Shown here piece by piece: positions 1 through 9,975 of a DNA stretch of 64,000 nucleotides. Each line of letters opens with the position of its first letter. The stretch's first letter is position 1. The notes under the pieces were generated by a model, which was not told the origin of the DNA, did no database searches, and saw only the letters and a list, made by a program, of their open reading frames with translations. The stretch comes from Rubellimicrobium sp. (GTDB lineage Bacteria > Pseudomonadota > Alphaproteobacteria > Rhodobacterales > Rhodobacteraceae): the NCBI GenBank assembly GCA_019454835.1, contig JACFNP010000005.1:25185-89184 (forward strand). Direction: 5' to 3'. The translations under genes were made by a program, and so were the position numbers.

Positions 1-2
1 TG

Positions 3-3000
3 GCGGGCACGTTGACGGGCACGGCGCTGACCGGCGCCGGTCTGGAGGGATCGGTCCTGACCACCGGCGAGCGTTCGGCGGGGGTCGTGCTGCAATCGGT
101 CGGCGGCGGCGGCGGCAACGGCGGGCTGTCGGTCGCGGTCTCGGGCGCGGCGGCGGGGGCCGTTGCGGGCAATGTCTCGGTCGCGGTCGGTGGTGCCGGT
201 TCGGTCGGCGGCGCGGGTGGCGAGGTGCGCGGCCGGATCGACGCCGATGTGACGACGAAAGCCGGTTATTCGACCGGCATCCTCGCCCAGTCGGTCGGCG
301 GCGGCGGCGGCAACGGCGGCGGCAGCATTGCCGCAGGGATCAGCGGCGCGGGCGCGGGCGCAGGCGCGATTTCGGTCGGCGTCGGCGGCGCGGGCGCCAG
401 CGCATCGAGCGGCGGGCTGGTCGAACTGATCGCCGGGGGCGACACCATCCGCACCGAAGGCGCCTTCTCGACCGGCATCATCGCCCAGAGCATCGGCGGC
501 GGTGGCGGCAACGGTGGCTATTCCGTCGCGGCTTCGGCTGCGGGCGCGGGCACGGGGGCCGGGGCGATCAATGTCGGCCTTGGCGGCGCGGGCGGCGGCG
601 GCGGTGCGGGCGGCAATGTCACCGCCACGGTTTCGGCGAATGTAACGACGCTGGGTGCCAATTCCGGTGCCATCCTTGCACAATCGGTCGGCGGCGGCGG
701 CGGCAACGGCGGTTTCAACGTCACGGCAGGCATCGCCGGGGCGGGCACCGGCGCGGGCGCGATCAGCGTCGGGCTGGGTGGCGCGGGCGGTGCGGGCGGC
801 CATGCGGGCACTGTCACGGCCACGGTGACCGGCAATGTCGAGACCACGGGCGCGCGCTCGGCGGGTGTCGTCGCGCAGAGCATCGGCGGCGGCGGCGGTA
901 ACGGCGGCTTCAGCGTCAGCGCGGCGGGGGCCGGAGCGGGCACCGGGGCCGGGGCGGTCGCGGTCGGCCTTGGCGGCGGCGGCGGCACGGGCGGCAATGC
1001 CGCGAGCGTCACCGCCGATGTATCCGGCACCATCCTGACGCGGGGCTTCGCCTCGGGCGGGCTGGTCGCGCAGAGCATCGGCGGCGGCGGCGGCAACGGC
1101 GGCTTCAGCGTCGATGCCGCGCTTTCGGGCGCGGGCACCGGCGCGGGCGCGGTCGGCGTGGGGCTGGGCGGCTCGGGCGCGGGCGGCGGCGCGGGGGGCA
1201 GCGTCACGGCCACGGCGCGTGACGCCATCGAGACGCAGGGTGCTTCATCCGCCGGGTTCCTGGCGCAATCCGTCGGCGGCGGCGGCGGTGCGGGCGGGTT
1301 CAACGTCACCGCAGGCGCTGCCGGGGCAGGCACCGGCGCGGGTGCCATCGGCGTGGGCCTTGGCGGTTCGGGCGCGGGCGGCGGCGCGGGGGGCAAAGTG
1401 ACCGCCACGGCGAATGGCACGATCCTGACCGACGGTTTCGCCTCGGCGGGCTTCATCGCGCAGAGCATCGGCGGCGGCGGCGGCTCGGGCGGCTTCAACG
1501 TCAGCGCGGCCATTGCGGGCGCGGGCGAGGGCGCCGGGGCGATCAGTGTCGGACTTGGCGGCTCGGGCGGCGGCGGCGGCAACGGCGGCACGGTCACTGC
1601 GACGACGACTAGCGGCGTCGAGACGCATGGCGCGGCCTCGGTCGGCATCCTCGCGCAGAGCGTGGGTGGCGGCGGCGGTTCGGGCGGGTTCGATGTCTCG
1701 GCGGGCGTCGCCGGAGCGGGCGAGAGTGCCGGAGCGATCAGCGTCGGGCTGGGCGGCTCGGGCGCGGGCGGCGGCAGCGGCGGCAGCGTCACGCTGGACG
1801 TGACCAACGATGTGCGCACGCAGGGCGCCTATTCCGGCGCGGTCATCGCCCAGAGCATCGGCGGCGGCGGCGGCAGCGGCGGCTTCAACGTCAGCGGCGC
1901 GGGTGCGGGCGCGGGTACGGGCGCGGCTGCGCTGGGGGTCGGCATCGGCGGCGGCGGCGGCGCGGGCAGTTCGGGCGGCGCGGTGACAAGCCATGTGACC
2001 GGCACCCTTGTCACCGCAGGTGCCCATTCCGGCGGCCTGCTGGTGCAATCGGTCGGCGGCGGCGGCGGTAGCGGCGGGATGAACATTTCCGGCGCGCTCA
2101 GCTTTGCGGGCACGGGGTCGGGCGCGGTCGCGGTCGGGATCGGCGGCTGGGGCGGCGCGGGCGGCACCGGCGGGGTGGTCGGTTCGACCTATGCGGGCGA
2201 GACCTCGACCACCGGCGCCTGGGCACCCGGTCTGGTCGCGCAGAGCATCGGCGGCGGCGGCGGCAACGGCGGGATGAACATTGCGAGTTCGATCTCGGTC
2301 GCGCCCGATGTGTCGGTCGGCGTCAGTATCGGCGTCGGCGGCTTCGGCGGCTCCGGCGGCGCGGCGGGCAATGTCACCCATGATGCCACCGGCCATGTCC
2401 GGACGGCGGGCGCCGATTCCACCGGCGTCCTGACGCAGAGCCTTGGCGGCGGCGGCGGCAACGGCGGGATGAACGTCTCGGGCAGCGTGACGCTGGCCAA
2501 GGACGCGGGCGCGGCCATCGGCATCGGCATCGGCGGATTTGGCGGCGGCGGTGCGGATGCAGGGGCATCGACGCAGGCCAGCTTTACCGGCGGCGTCCGG
2601 ACCGCCGGTGCCCGCAGCAGCGCGATCATCACCCAGAGCATCGGCGGCGGTGGCGGCAACGGCGGTATCGACATTGCAGGTGCGGTGAACCTGTCCAAGG
2701 GGTCGGGCGGCGCCGCGACCTTCGGTCTGGGCGGCTTTGGCGGCGGCGCGGGCAATGGCGGCGCGGTCACCAGCAGGGTGACGGCGGGCACGACGGCGGG
2801 TGACGCCTTCGTCACGCTGGGCGACCACAGCACCGCGATCCTGGCGCAAAGCCTGGGCGGCGGCGGGGGTGTCGGCGGGCTGAACGTGTCGGGCGCGGTG
2901 AATGTCACCGGCCAATCCGGCGCTGCGGTCGCGCTGGGTGTGGGCGGCTTTGGCGGCGGCGGCGGCAATTCCGCAGCCGTGACGCTGGATGTCACCGGCG

Positions 3001-6000
3001 ATGTCGCCACCTTCGGCAACCGCTCGGACGGGGTGGTGGCGCAAAGCCTTGGCGGCGGCGGCGGCAACGGCGGGGTGAACATCTCGGGTGCGGTCGACCT
3101 CTCCAAGCCCGGCGGCGGCAGCAATGCGTTCTCGGTCGCCATCGGGGTCGGCGGCTTCGGCGGCGACGGCGGCGACGCGGGCAACGTGCATCTGGGCTAT
3201 ACCGGCACGCTGGTGGCGCAGCCGCGCACACTGGACTCCAACGGGAACGTCACCGGCGTGGTCAATGCCGGGCAGGCCAGCGGCCTGATCGCGCAATCCG
3301 TCGGCGGCGGCGGCGGCAACGGCGGCATCAATGTCAGCGCCGGGGTCACGATCAACAACAAGCCAGGTTCGGGCCAGTCCTCGGGGCAGTCCTATGCGGT
3401 TCTTGTCGGGCTGGGCGGCTTTGGCGGCGGCGGCGGTGATGCGGGTAATGTCGATGTCGCGGTCGGCGCGGGCAGCACGATCGTCGCGCATGGCATCGGC
3501 GCCTCGGGCATCTTCGCGCAAAGCGTCGGCGGCGGCGGCGGCAATGGCGGGCTGAATGTCTCGGGCGGGATCGTGTCGGATTCCTCGTTCATCGCCGGGG
3601 TCGGCGGCTTCGGCGGCGACGGCGGCACGGCGGGCGACGTTTCCGTCACCGCGCGTGCCGACATCACCGTCAGCACCGATCCGGCGGCCATCGTGGACCC
3701 GGACGCCATCGACGACTTTGAACGCAAGCTGCGCGGCCTGTTCGGCGACGGGGTGATGAACGAGCTTGTGAACAGCGCGGTTGACGGGATCGACTCGCTG
3801 GTCGCCAGCAAGGGCCTGCGCGGCCTGTTCGTCGATCTCGGCCTGTTGCGCGGCGACGCGCCGCCCGAGACCGAAGGTTCCGCCGGGCTGCTGGCGCAGA
3901 GCATCGGCGGCGGCGGCGGCAACGGCGGGCTGAACGTCTCGGGCGGCATCGCGCTGAGCCGTGACGGCGACATTCCCTCGATCACCTTCGGCATCGGCGG
4001 CTTTGGTGGCGCGGGGAACACCTCGGGCGATGTGACCGTGGTGCAGGAGGGCACCATCACCGTTGCGGGCAACTGGAAGCACGGCATCCTTGCGCAAAGC
4101 ATCGGCGGCGGCGGCGGCAACGGCGGGCTGAACGTCAGCGGGCAACTGAACTGGGAAGGTTCGGGCAAGTCGAACGGCGCCACCGACCTGAGCATCGTCG
4201 CCGGTCTGGGCGGCTGGGGCGGCGGCGGGGCGCGCGCGGGCGACGTGTCGGTGACCTCGACCGGCGCGATCACGACCAACGGCTACCACGCGCGCGGCAT
4301 CTTCGCCCAAAGCATCGGCGGCGGCGGCGGCACCGGCGGCATCAATGTCACGGCGGTCGGCGCCAAGGACAGCTCGCCCGTCGCCATCGGGGTCGGCGGC
4401 TTTGGCGGCAGCGGCGACGATGCGGGCAATGTCATCGTGCTGCGCGGCACGGCGGATGCGGCGGCGGGGCGGATCCTGACCAACGGCAACGGCAGCCACG
4501 GGATCGAGGCGTCCAGCATCGGCGGCGGCGGCGGCGATGCGGGCGTGAACGCGGTGATCGGCGTCAGCAAGACCAGCGGAAGCAGCAGCGGTGGCGGCGG
4601 TGGCGGTTCGGGCGAACGCAACGTGCCCACGAACACCGGCGTCGATGACAGCGTCATCAGCAATTACAACGCGGTGCTCGACCAGCTTGAAGGCCGCACC
4701 GGCACCGCGCCCTCGGGCGGTGGCAGCAGCAATTCGACCAATTCGGCGGTGATCGCGGTGGGCGGCTCGGCGGGCAATGCCGGGAACGGCGGCACGGTCG
4801 AGGTGACGGAGTTCGGCGACATCGAGACGCTGGGCGAGCGCAGCCACGGCATCATCGCCCAGAGCATCGGCGGCGGCGGCGGCAACGCGGCGATGAACCT
4901 TGGCCTGATCTTCGAGCTTGGCGAAAAAGGCGGGAACCGGGGCTTCGGCCTGGCCGTCGGCGGCGCGGGCGGCGAGGGCGGCACCGGCGGGGCGGTGACG
5001 GTCAGCCACACCGGCGACATCCTTACCCACGGACAGGAATCCTGGGGCATCTTCGCCCAGTCGGTCGGCGGCGGCGGCGGCAATGCAAGCTGGGATTCGC
5101 TGACCCAGGGCGGTGAGGGTGGCAATATCGGCATCGTCATCGGCCGCGAGGGCGGCACGGGCGGCGCGGCGGGCGATGTCTCGGTCACCTCGAACGGGCA
5201 GGTCGTGACCATCGGCGACCGCAGCCACGGCATCTTTGCCCAGAGCATCGGCAACGGCGGCGGCAATTCCGGCACGGTCGGCGTGACCGTGGGCCGCGCC
5301 GGGACCGAGGACCGGACCGGCAACACGCTGGGCATGAAGGTCGGGCTTCAGGGCGGCACGGGCGGCAGCGCCGGGGCGGTCAGCGTGACGGCGGACGGTC
5401 TGGTCTTCACGCATGGCGACGATGCGCGCGGCATCTTCGCGCAATCGGTCGGCGGCGGCGGCGGCACCGGCGGCGCGGCGGGTGGCGGCGCGGCGGGGGC
5501 CAATGCCAATTCCTATTCGATCAGCGTCGGCGGCACGGGCGGCAGCGGCGGCCTGTCCGGTCCGGTCACGGTCACGAGCCTGGCAAATATCGGCACCCTC
5601 GGCGCCCGCTCCGAAGGCATCTTCGCCCAGTCGGTCGGCGGCGGCGGCGGCACCGGCGGCGCGGTGTCCAGCGGCCTGACGGTGACCAGCGAGATCGTGA
5701 CCAACGTGAAGGGATCGGCCACCGGCACCACGGTCTCGGTGAACATCGGCGGCAGCGGCGGCAGCGGCATGCACGGCGGCGCGGTCACCGTCAGCAGCGC
5801 CGGGCGGATCGGCACGGCGGGCGAGGGATCGCACGGCATCCGCGCGCAATCGGTCGGCGGCGGCGGCGGCGACAGCGGTCTGGTCGAGAACCGGATCGTC
5901 AACCTGCGCTCGGAAATCGACACCACGGTGAACTTCTCGATCGGCGGCGCGGCGGGTTCCGGCGCGGCGGGTGGTGCGGTCGGCGTGACGAACACCGGCG

Positions 6001-9000
6001 GCATCCTTACCGCAGGCGACCGCGCCGCCGGGATCGTCGCGCAGAGCGTCGGCGGCGGCGGCGGCAATGCCGGGCATGTGCAGAACATCATCGTCGGGGC
6101 CGAGGCCGCGAACAGCACCCGCAACGCCTTTCTCATCGGCGGCGCGGGCGGCACCGGCGGCACCGGCGGCGCGGTCACGGTGACGAATGAGGCCGCTGCG
6201 TCGATCTGGACCCTTGGCGCGGAAAGCTACGGCATCTTCGCACAATCGGTCGGCGGTGGCGGCGGCAGCGGCTCGGACGTGCAGAACTTCTCGGTGGTCA
6301 CCAAGGGCAGCGGCGACACCGCGCAATCGCTGAACCTCGCCATCGGCGGCTCGGGCGGCACCGGCGGCGCGGGCGGTCTGGTCGCGGTCACCAACGCCGG
6401 GCTGATCCATACCGAAGGCGCCCGTGCGCATGGCATCCTTGCGCAATCGGTCGGCGGCGGCGGCGGCAACGGCGGCACCACGATCACCGGCACCGTGCGG
6501 CTGAAGCCGGGGACCGAGGCCGATCCGTCGCTCGCGCTGGCGCTGGGCGGCTCGGGCGGCACCGGCGGCGTGGGCGGCACGGTGAATGTTGCCAACAGCG
6601 GCACCATCGAGGTGCTGGGCGACGGCGCCTTCGGCATCCTCGCGCAGAGCGTGGGCGGCGGCGGCGGCAATGGCGGCATGGCGGTGAACCTGACCCTGTC
6701 GGGTCTGGCCTCGCTGAAAGACCCGGTCTCGCAGCTTAGCCGCGTGGCGCTGGGCGGTTCGGGCGGCACCGGCGCGGACGGCGGCGACGTGACGGTGACG
6801 AACAGCGGCAGCATCTATGTCGGCGGCGACAACGGCTATGGCATCCTTGCCCAGTCGGTCGGCGGCGGCGGCGGCAATGCCGGGCTGTCGGTCTCGACCT
6901 CGCTGCTCTCGGTCGCGGACAGCATCTTCAACACCGCCCTTGGCGCCCGCGACGGCACCAGCGGCACCGCCGGAAAAGTCACGGTCCACAGTACCGGCGA
7001 CATCATCATGGAGGGTGCGGGCGGGCAGGCGATCCTGGCGCAGTCGGTGAACGGCGGCGGCGGCAATGTGGACGTGTTCCTCGACTTCGCCCCGGTGGGC
7101 GAGGAGCCGGAACCTGGGTCGGACGTGACCGACATTCTCTACAACCTTGCCATGGGCGCGGTCGGCCTGAAGGCCGGTGCGGCGGGCAGCGATGTGTCGC
7201 AGACGCATACTGGCAACATCACCTCCACAGGCGCGGGGTCTGCCGGGTCACAGATCCAGAGCATTGGCGGCGGTGGCGGCAATGCCCGGCTGACGGTTCT
7301 GGGCACCGGCGACAACGGCTTCGACTTCAGCGCGGTGCTGGGCGCGGTGGAAACCGACAATGCGGGCGGCGGCAATCTGGGCGGCAGCCATACCGGCAAC
7401 ATTTTCACCACGGGCGGACAGTCGACCGGCGCGCTTGGCCAGAGCATCGGCGGCGGCGGCGGCAGCCTGCTGCTGGCTGCATCGGGCGGCACCGGCAAGG
7501 TGACGCTGGGGGCCGATCCGTCCTATTTCAACGCGGGCGGCGCGATAGACCGCAGCTTTGACGGCAATGTCACGACATCGGACGTGCGGTCCATCGCGCA
7601 TCTGGTGCAGTCCATCGGCGCGGGCGGCGGACTCGTCCTCTCGACCGGGCTGGATCATCTCTACACCACCATCGGCGCCACCGACGGCTCGACCGGCGAC
7701 GGCGGTGCGGTCACCTATGCGATCACCGGCGACGTGCTGACCTTTGGCGAGCGTTCGCACGGCGTCGTGCTGCAAAGCATCGGCGGCGGCGGCGGCATGG
7801 TGCTGAGCGATCTTGCGCCCGGCGCGGTGACCGTCACCCCGAGCAGCAACAACGGCGGCAGCGGCGGCGCGATCACGCTGACCAGCAGGGGTCATGTCGC
7901 GGTCGAAGGCGCCGATGCGGTCGGCATCCTTGCACAAAGCCTTGGCGGCGGCGGCGGCAGCGTCGATGCGGTGTTCCGCGGCAGCGCGGGCGGCGCGGGG
8001 TCCGGCGGCGCGATCAGCCTGACGCAGGCCGGCAACGTCATGGCGACCGGCGAAGGCGGCATCGCGGTGATGGCGCAATCGGCCGGAGCGGACGGGGCGG
8101 GGGGCAACATCAGCGTTGCGCTGGACGGCGTGGTGATCGGCGGCAGCGGTGACGGCGAACCGGGTGCGGCTGGCGCGGCATCGGGCGGCACGGCGGCCAT
8201 CGTCATCGACGGCGGCGCGACCAATACCGTCACGCTGGGCGCGGACAGCTTCCTCATGGCGCTGAACGACCGCATCCTGAGCGGTGGCGCAGGCGACGAG
8301 GCCGTGACGCTGCAGGGTGGCGGGGTCGGCAATGTCGATCTGGGCGGCGGCGTGAACAACTTCACCATCGCCAAAGACGCCAGCTTCACCGCGCTCGACC
8401 GGGTGCTGCTGGGCGACGACGGGCTGTGGCAGGTGAACGGCAACCTGTTCCTGGGAGGCGCGGCGTATCTGACGGAGGAACCGCTGTCCTACAACATCGG
8501 GTCGGAAGCCTTCGGCGTCACCACACTGGTCAGCCAGACCACCACGGTCACCGGCGAGCTGAAATTCACCAGCACCGCCACCTATTCGCCCGATGTCTAT
8601 TTCCTGCAAAGCGGCGCCTACGGCGGCCTGAGCGACCTCATCAACGTCTCGGGCGATGCCACCATCGCCGGGACGGTGAAGCCGCAACTGCGCCTGCTGG
8701 AACGCACCCTGCCGCTGGTCATCATCGACACCGACGGCACCAGCGACGACACCGGCACCACCGTCATCGGCACCCCGGTCCTGACCTACACCATCGGCCT
8801 GAACGGCCCGACCGGCGACGGCAGCACCATCGATCTGCTGGTGTCGGCCGATTTCACCATGGACGGCATGACGAACAACCAGCGCCGCACCGCGCTCCAG
8901 TTCAACCATATCCTCGAGGGGCAGGGCTCGCAGGCGATGGGGCCGATGTTCACCCTGATCGCGCTGATGGAGGACGAGGCCGACATCATCGACGCCATCG

Positions 9001-9962
9001 ACCGGCTCGGCTCCGAGGACTATGCCGCCACGCTGGTCGAAGCGCGCGGGGCGCTCTTGCAGTTCTCGGACGAGATGCTGACCTGCGAGCGCGAATTGCC
9101 CGAGGGCGGCTGCTCGTGGCTGCGGTTCCAGGGGCATGAGCTGACCTACGGCGCCAATGACGAATGGCGTGCGCTGGGGTCGCATTCGCGCGGGCTGTCG
9201 GGCGGGGTGCGGGTGCCGCTGCGCGATGATCTGGCCATCGGCCTCGGCGCGCGGATCGAGGAATTCACCATGACCAGCGGCGAGCGTTTTCGTGCCGAAG
9301 GCGCGCGGCTGTCGCTGGGGGTCTCGCTGATGCGGACGGTCGGGCCATGGACGATCTACGGCATGGCGACCGGCTCGAGCGGCAGCTACAAGACCGAGCG
9401 CGTCATCGGCATCAGCGGTGCGCTGATCGACGGCATCCCGGTCGAGGCGGGCACCGTCACCGCGCGGCAGGAGGTAACCTCGCTGAACCTGCGCGCGGGC
9501 GTGACCTATGACGCCGATCTCGGGCGCGGCTTCTACCTGCAACCCGGCGTGCGGCTTGACGCGACGCATCTTCATTCCGCCGCCACGACCGAGGCGGGCA
9601 GCGACTTTGGCCTCGTGCTGGCCGGGACCGGCGAATGGGTGACGACGCTGACTCCGTCGGTCGAGTTCGGCTTCGGGCAGGCCACGGCGTCGGGCGGCAA
9701 CCTGCGGGCCTACGGGCGGCTCGAGGTCAGCCTTGCCGACCGCGACAGCCTGTTCATCAACGCGACCTTCCCCGGCGCCAGCATGGCGGACGGGCTGTTC
9801 ACGAACGACAGCCAGTTCGGCCGCGAGACATGGCGCGCCGAGGCGGGCGTGACCTACACCAGCGGCGACGGCAGCCGGTTCGTGAATGCCGCCGTCCGCC
9901 ACGAATGGGGCGACCGGGGTTCGGCGGATTCGCTGAGCATCAGCGCCGGGTTCAGATTCTGA
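3..9962 (+). CDS. Giant Gly-rich autotransporter, 3' part (5' end outside window)
   Basis: The reading frame is open from the first bases of the window, so the start codon and signal peptide lie upstream; about 3319 residues are visible. The passenger consists of about 40 imperfect repeats of some 60-100 residues, each carrying a motif close to AQS(I/V)GGGGGNGG followed by Gly/Val/Thr-rich beta-strand-like sequence, as in large beta-helix passengers. From about residue 3030 the glycine repeats end and a typical autotransporter beta-barrel follows (alternating strands, last residues SAGFRF with a terminal aromatic), which would insert in the outer membrane and export the passenger (type Va secretion). 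Function of the passenger is not evident; adhesion or biofilm roles are common in such proteins but are inference here. An IalB-like gene follows after 13 bp. Confidence 0.9.
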   Translation, partial: AGTLTGTALTGAGLEGSVLTTGERSAGVVLQSVGGGGGNGGLSVAVSGAAAGAVAGNVSVAVGGAGSVGGAGGEVRGRIDADVTTKAGYSTGILAQSVGGGGGNGGGSIAAGISGAGAGAGAISVGVGGAGASASSGGLVELIAGGDTIRTEGAFSTGIIAQSIGGGGGNGGYSVAASAAGAGTGAGAINVGLGGAGGGGGAGGNVTATVSANVTTLGANSGAILAQSVGGGGGNGGFNVTAGIAGAGTGAGAISVGLGGAGGAGGHAGTVTATVTGNVETTGARSAGVVAQSIGGGGGNGGFSVSAAGAGAGTGAGAVAVGLGGGGGTGGNAASVTADVSGTILTRGFASGGLVAQSIGGGGGNGGFSVDAALSGAGTGAGAVGVGLGGSGAGGGAGGSVTATARDAIETQGASSAGFLAQSVGGGGGAGGFNVTAGAAGAGTGAGAIGVGLGGSGAGGGAGGKVTATANGTILTDGFASAGFIAQSIGGGGGSGGFNVSAAIAGAGEGAGAISVGLGGSGGGGGNGGTVTATTTSGVETHGAASVGILAQSVGGGGGSGGFDVSAGVAGAGESAGAISVGLGGSGAGGGSGGSVTLDVTNDVRTQGAYSGAVIAQSIGGGGGSGGFNVSGAGAGAGTGAAALGVGIGGGGGAGSSGGAVTSHVTGTLVTAGAHSGGLLVQSVGGGGGSGGMNISGALSFAGTGSGAVAVGIGGWGGAGGTGGVVGSTYAGETSTTGAWAPGLVAQSIGGGGGNGGMNIASSISVAPDVSVGVSIGVGGFGGSGGAAGNVTHDATGHVRTAGADSTGVLTQSLGGGGGNGGMNVSGSVTLAKDAGAAIGIGIGGFGGGGADAGASTQASFTGGVRTAGARSSAIITQSIGGGGGNGGIDIAGAVNLSKGSGGAATFGLGGFGGGAGNGGAVTSRVTAGTTAGDAFVTLGDHSTAILAQSLGGGGGVGGLNVSGAVNVTGQSGAAVALGVGGFGGGGGNSAAVTLDVTGDVATFGNRSDGVVAQSLGGGGGNGGVNISGAVDLSKPGGGSNAFSVAIGVGGFGGDGGDAGNVHLGYTGTLVAQPRTLDSNGNVTGVVNAGQASGLIAQSVGGGGGNGGINVSAGVTINNKPGSGQSSGQSYAVLVGLGGFGGGGGDAGNVDVAVGAGSTIVAHGIGASGIFAQSVGGGGGNGGLNVSGGIVSDSSFIAGVGGFGGDGGTAGDVSVTARADITVSTDPAAIVDPDAIDDFERKLRGLFGDGVMNELVNSAVDGIDSLVASKGLRGLFVDLGLLRGDAPPETEGSAGLLAQSIGGGGGNGGLNVSGGIALSRDGDIPSITFGIGGFGGAGNTSGDVTVVQEGTITVAGNWKHGILAQSIGGGGGNGGLNVSGQLNWEGSGKSNGATDLSIVAGLGGWGGGGARAGDVSVTSTGAITTNGYHARGIFAQSIGGGGGTGGINVTAVGAKDSSPVAIGVGGFGGSGDDAGNVIVLRGTADAAAGRILTNGNGSHGIEASSIGGGGGDAGVNAVIGVSKTSGSSSGGGGGGSGERNVPTNTGVDDSVISNYNAVLDQLEGRTGTAPSGGGSSNSTNSAVIAVGGSAGNAGNGGTVEVTEFGDIETLGERSHGIIAQSIGGGGGNAAMNLGLIFELGEKGGNRGFGLAVGGAGGEGGTGGAVTVSHTGDILTHGQESWGIFAQSVGGGGGNASWDSLTQGGEGGNIGIVIGREGGTGGAAGDVSVTSNGQVVTIGDRSHGIFAQSIGNGGGNSGTVGVTVGRAGTEDRTGNTLGMKVGLQGGTGGSAGAVSVTADGLVFTHGDDARGIFAQSVGGGGGTGGAAGGGAAGANANSYSISVGGTGGSGGLSGPVTVTSLANIGTLGARSEGIFAQSVGGGGGTGGAVSSGLTVTSEIVTNVKGSATGTTVSVNIGGSGGSGMHGGAVTVSSAGRIGTAGEGSHGIRAQSVGGGGGDSGLVENRIVNLRSEIDTTVNFSIGGAAGSGAAGGAVGVTNTGGILTAGDRAAGIVAQSVGGGGGNAGHVQNIIVGAEAANSTRNAFLIGGAGGTGGTGGAVTVTNEAAASIWTLGAESYGIFAQSVGGGGGSGSDVQNFSVVTKGSGDTAQSLNLAIGGSGGTGGAGGLVAVTNAGLIHTEGARAHGILAQSVGGGGGNGGTTITGTVRLKPGTEADPSLALALGGSGGTGGVGGTVNVANSGTIEVLGDGAFGILAQSVGGGGGNGGMAVNLTLSGLASLKDPVSQLSRVALGGSGGTGADGGDVTVTNSGSIYVGGDNGYGILAQSVGGGGGNAGLSVSTSLLSVADSIFNTALGARDGTSGTAGKVTVHSTGDIIMEGAGGQAILAQSVNGGGGNVDVFLDFAPVGEEPEPGSDVTDILYNLAMGAVGLKAGAAGSDVSQTHTGNITSTGAGSAGSQIQSIGGGGGNARLTVLGTGDNGFDFSAVLGAVETDNAGGGNLGGSHTGNIFTTGGQSTGALGQSIGGGGGSLLLAASGGTGKVTLGADPSYFNAGGAIDRSFDGNVTTSDVRSIAHLVQSIGAGGGLVLSTGLDHLYTTIGATDGSTGDGGAVTYAITGDVLTFGERSHGVVLQSIGGGGGMVLSDLAPGAVTVTPSSNNGGSGGAITLTSRGHVAVEGADAVGILAQSLGGGGGSVDAVFRGSAGGAGSGGAISLTQAGNVMATGEGGIAVMAQSAGADGAGGNISVALDGVVIGGSGDGEPGAAGAASGGTAAIVIDGGATNTVTLGADSFLMALNDRILSGGAGDEAVTLQGGGVGNVDLGGGVNNFTIAKDASFTALDRVLLGDDGLWQVNGNLFLGGAAYLTEEPLSYNIGSEAFGVTTLVSQTTTVTGELKFTSTATYSPDVYFLQSGAYGGLSDLINVSGDATIAGTVKPQLRLLERTLPLVIIDTDGTSDDTGTTVIGTPVLTYTIGLNGPTGDGSTIDLLVSADFTMDGMTNNQRRTALQFNHILEGQGSQAMGPMFTLIALMEDEADIIDAIDRLGSEDYAATLVEARGALLQFSDEMLTCERELPEGGCSWLRFQGHELTYGANDEWRALGSHSRGLSGGVRVPLRDDLAIGLGARIEEFTMTSGERFRAEGARLSLGVSLMRTVGPWTIYGMATGSSGSYKTERVIGISGALIDGIPVEAGTVTARQEVTSLNLRAGVTYDADLGRGFYLQPGVRLDATHLHSAATTEAGSDFGLVLAGTGEWVTTLTPSVEFGFGQATASGGNLRAYGRLEVSLADRDSLFINATFPGASMADGLFTNDSQFGRETWRAEAGVTYTSGDGSRFVNAAVRHEWGDRGSADSLSISAGFRF

Positions 9963-9975
9963 AGGAAGGAACGAC

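Noticed and set aside
100..7000. Regularly spaced repeats in the first 8 kb considered as CRISPR
   Set aside because: Spacing is variable, repeats are imperfect, in frame and translate as AQSIGGGGG; no cas genes. They are coding repeats.
1245..7208. 1987-codon open frame antisense to the autotransporter
   Set aside because: It is a shadow of the GGC/GGN repeats (Ala/Arg/Asp-rich low-complexity translation, no domain), while the sense strand encodes a clear passenger and barrel.
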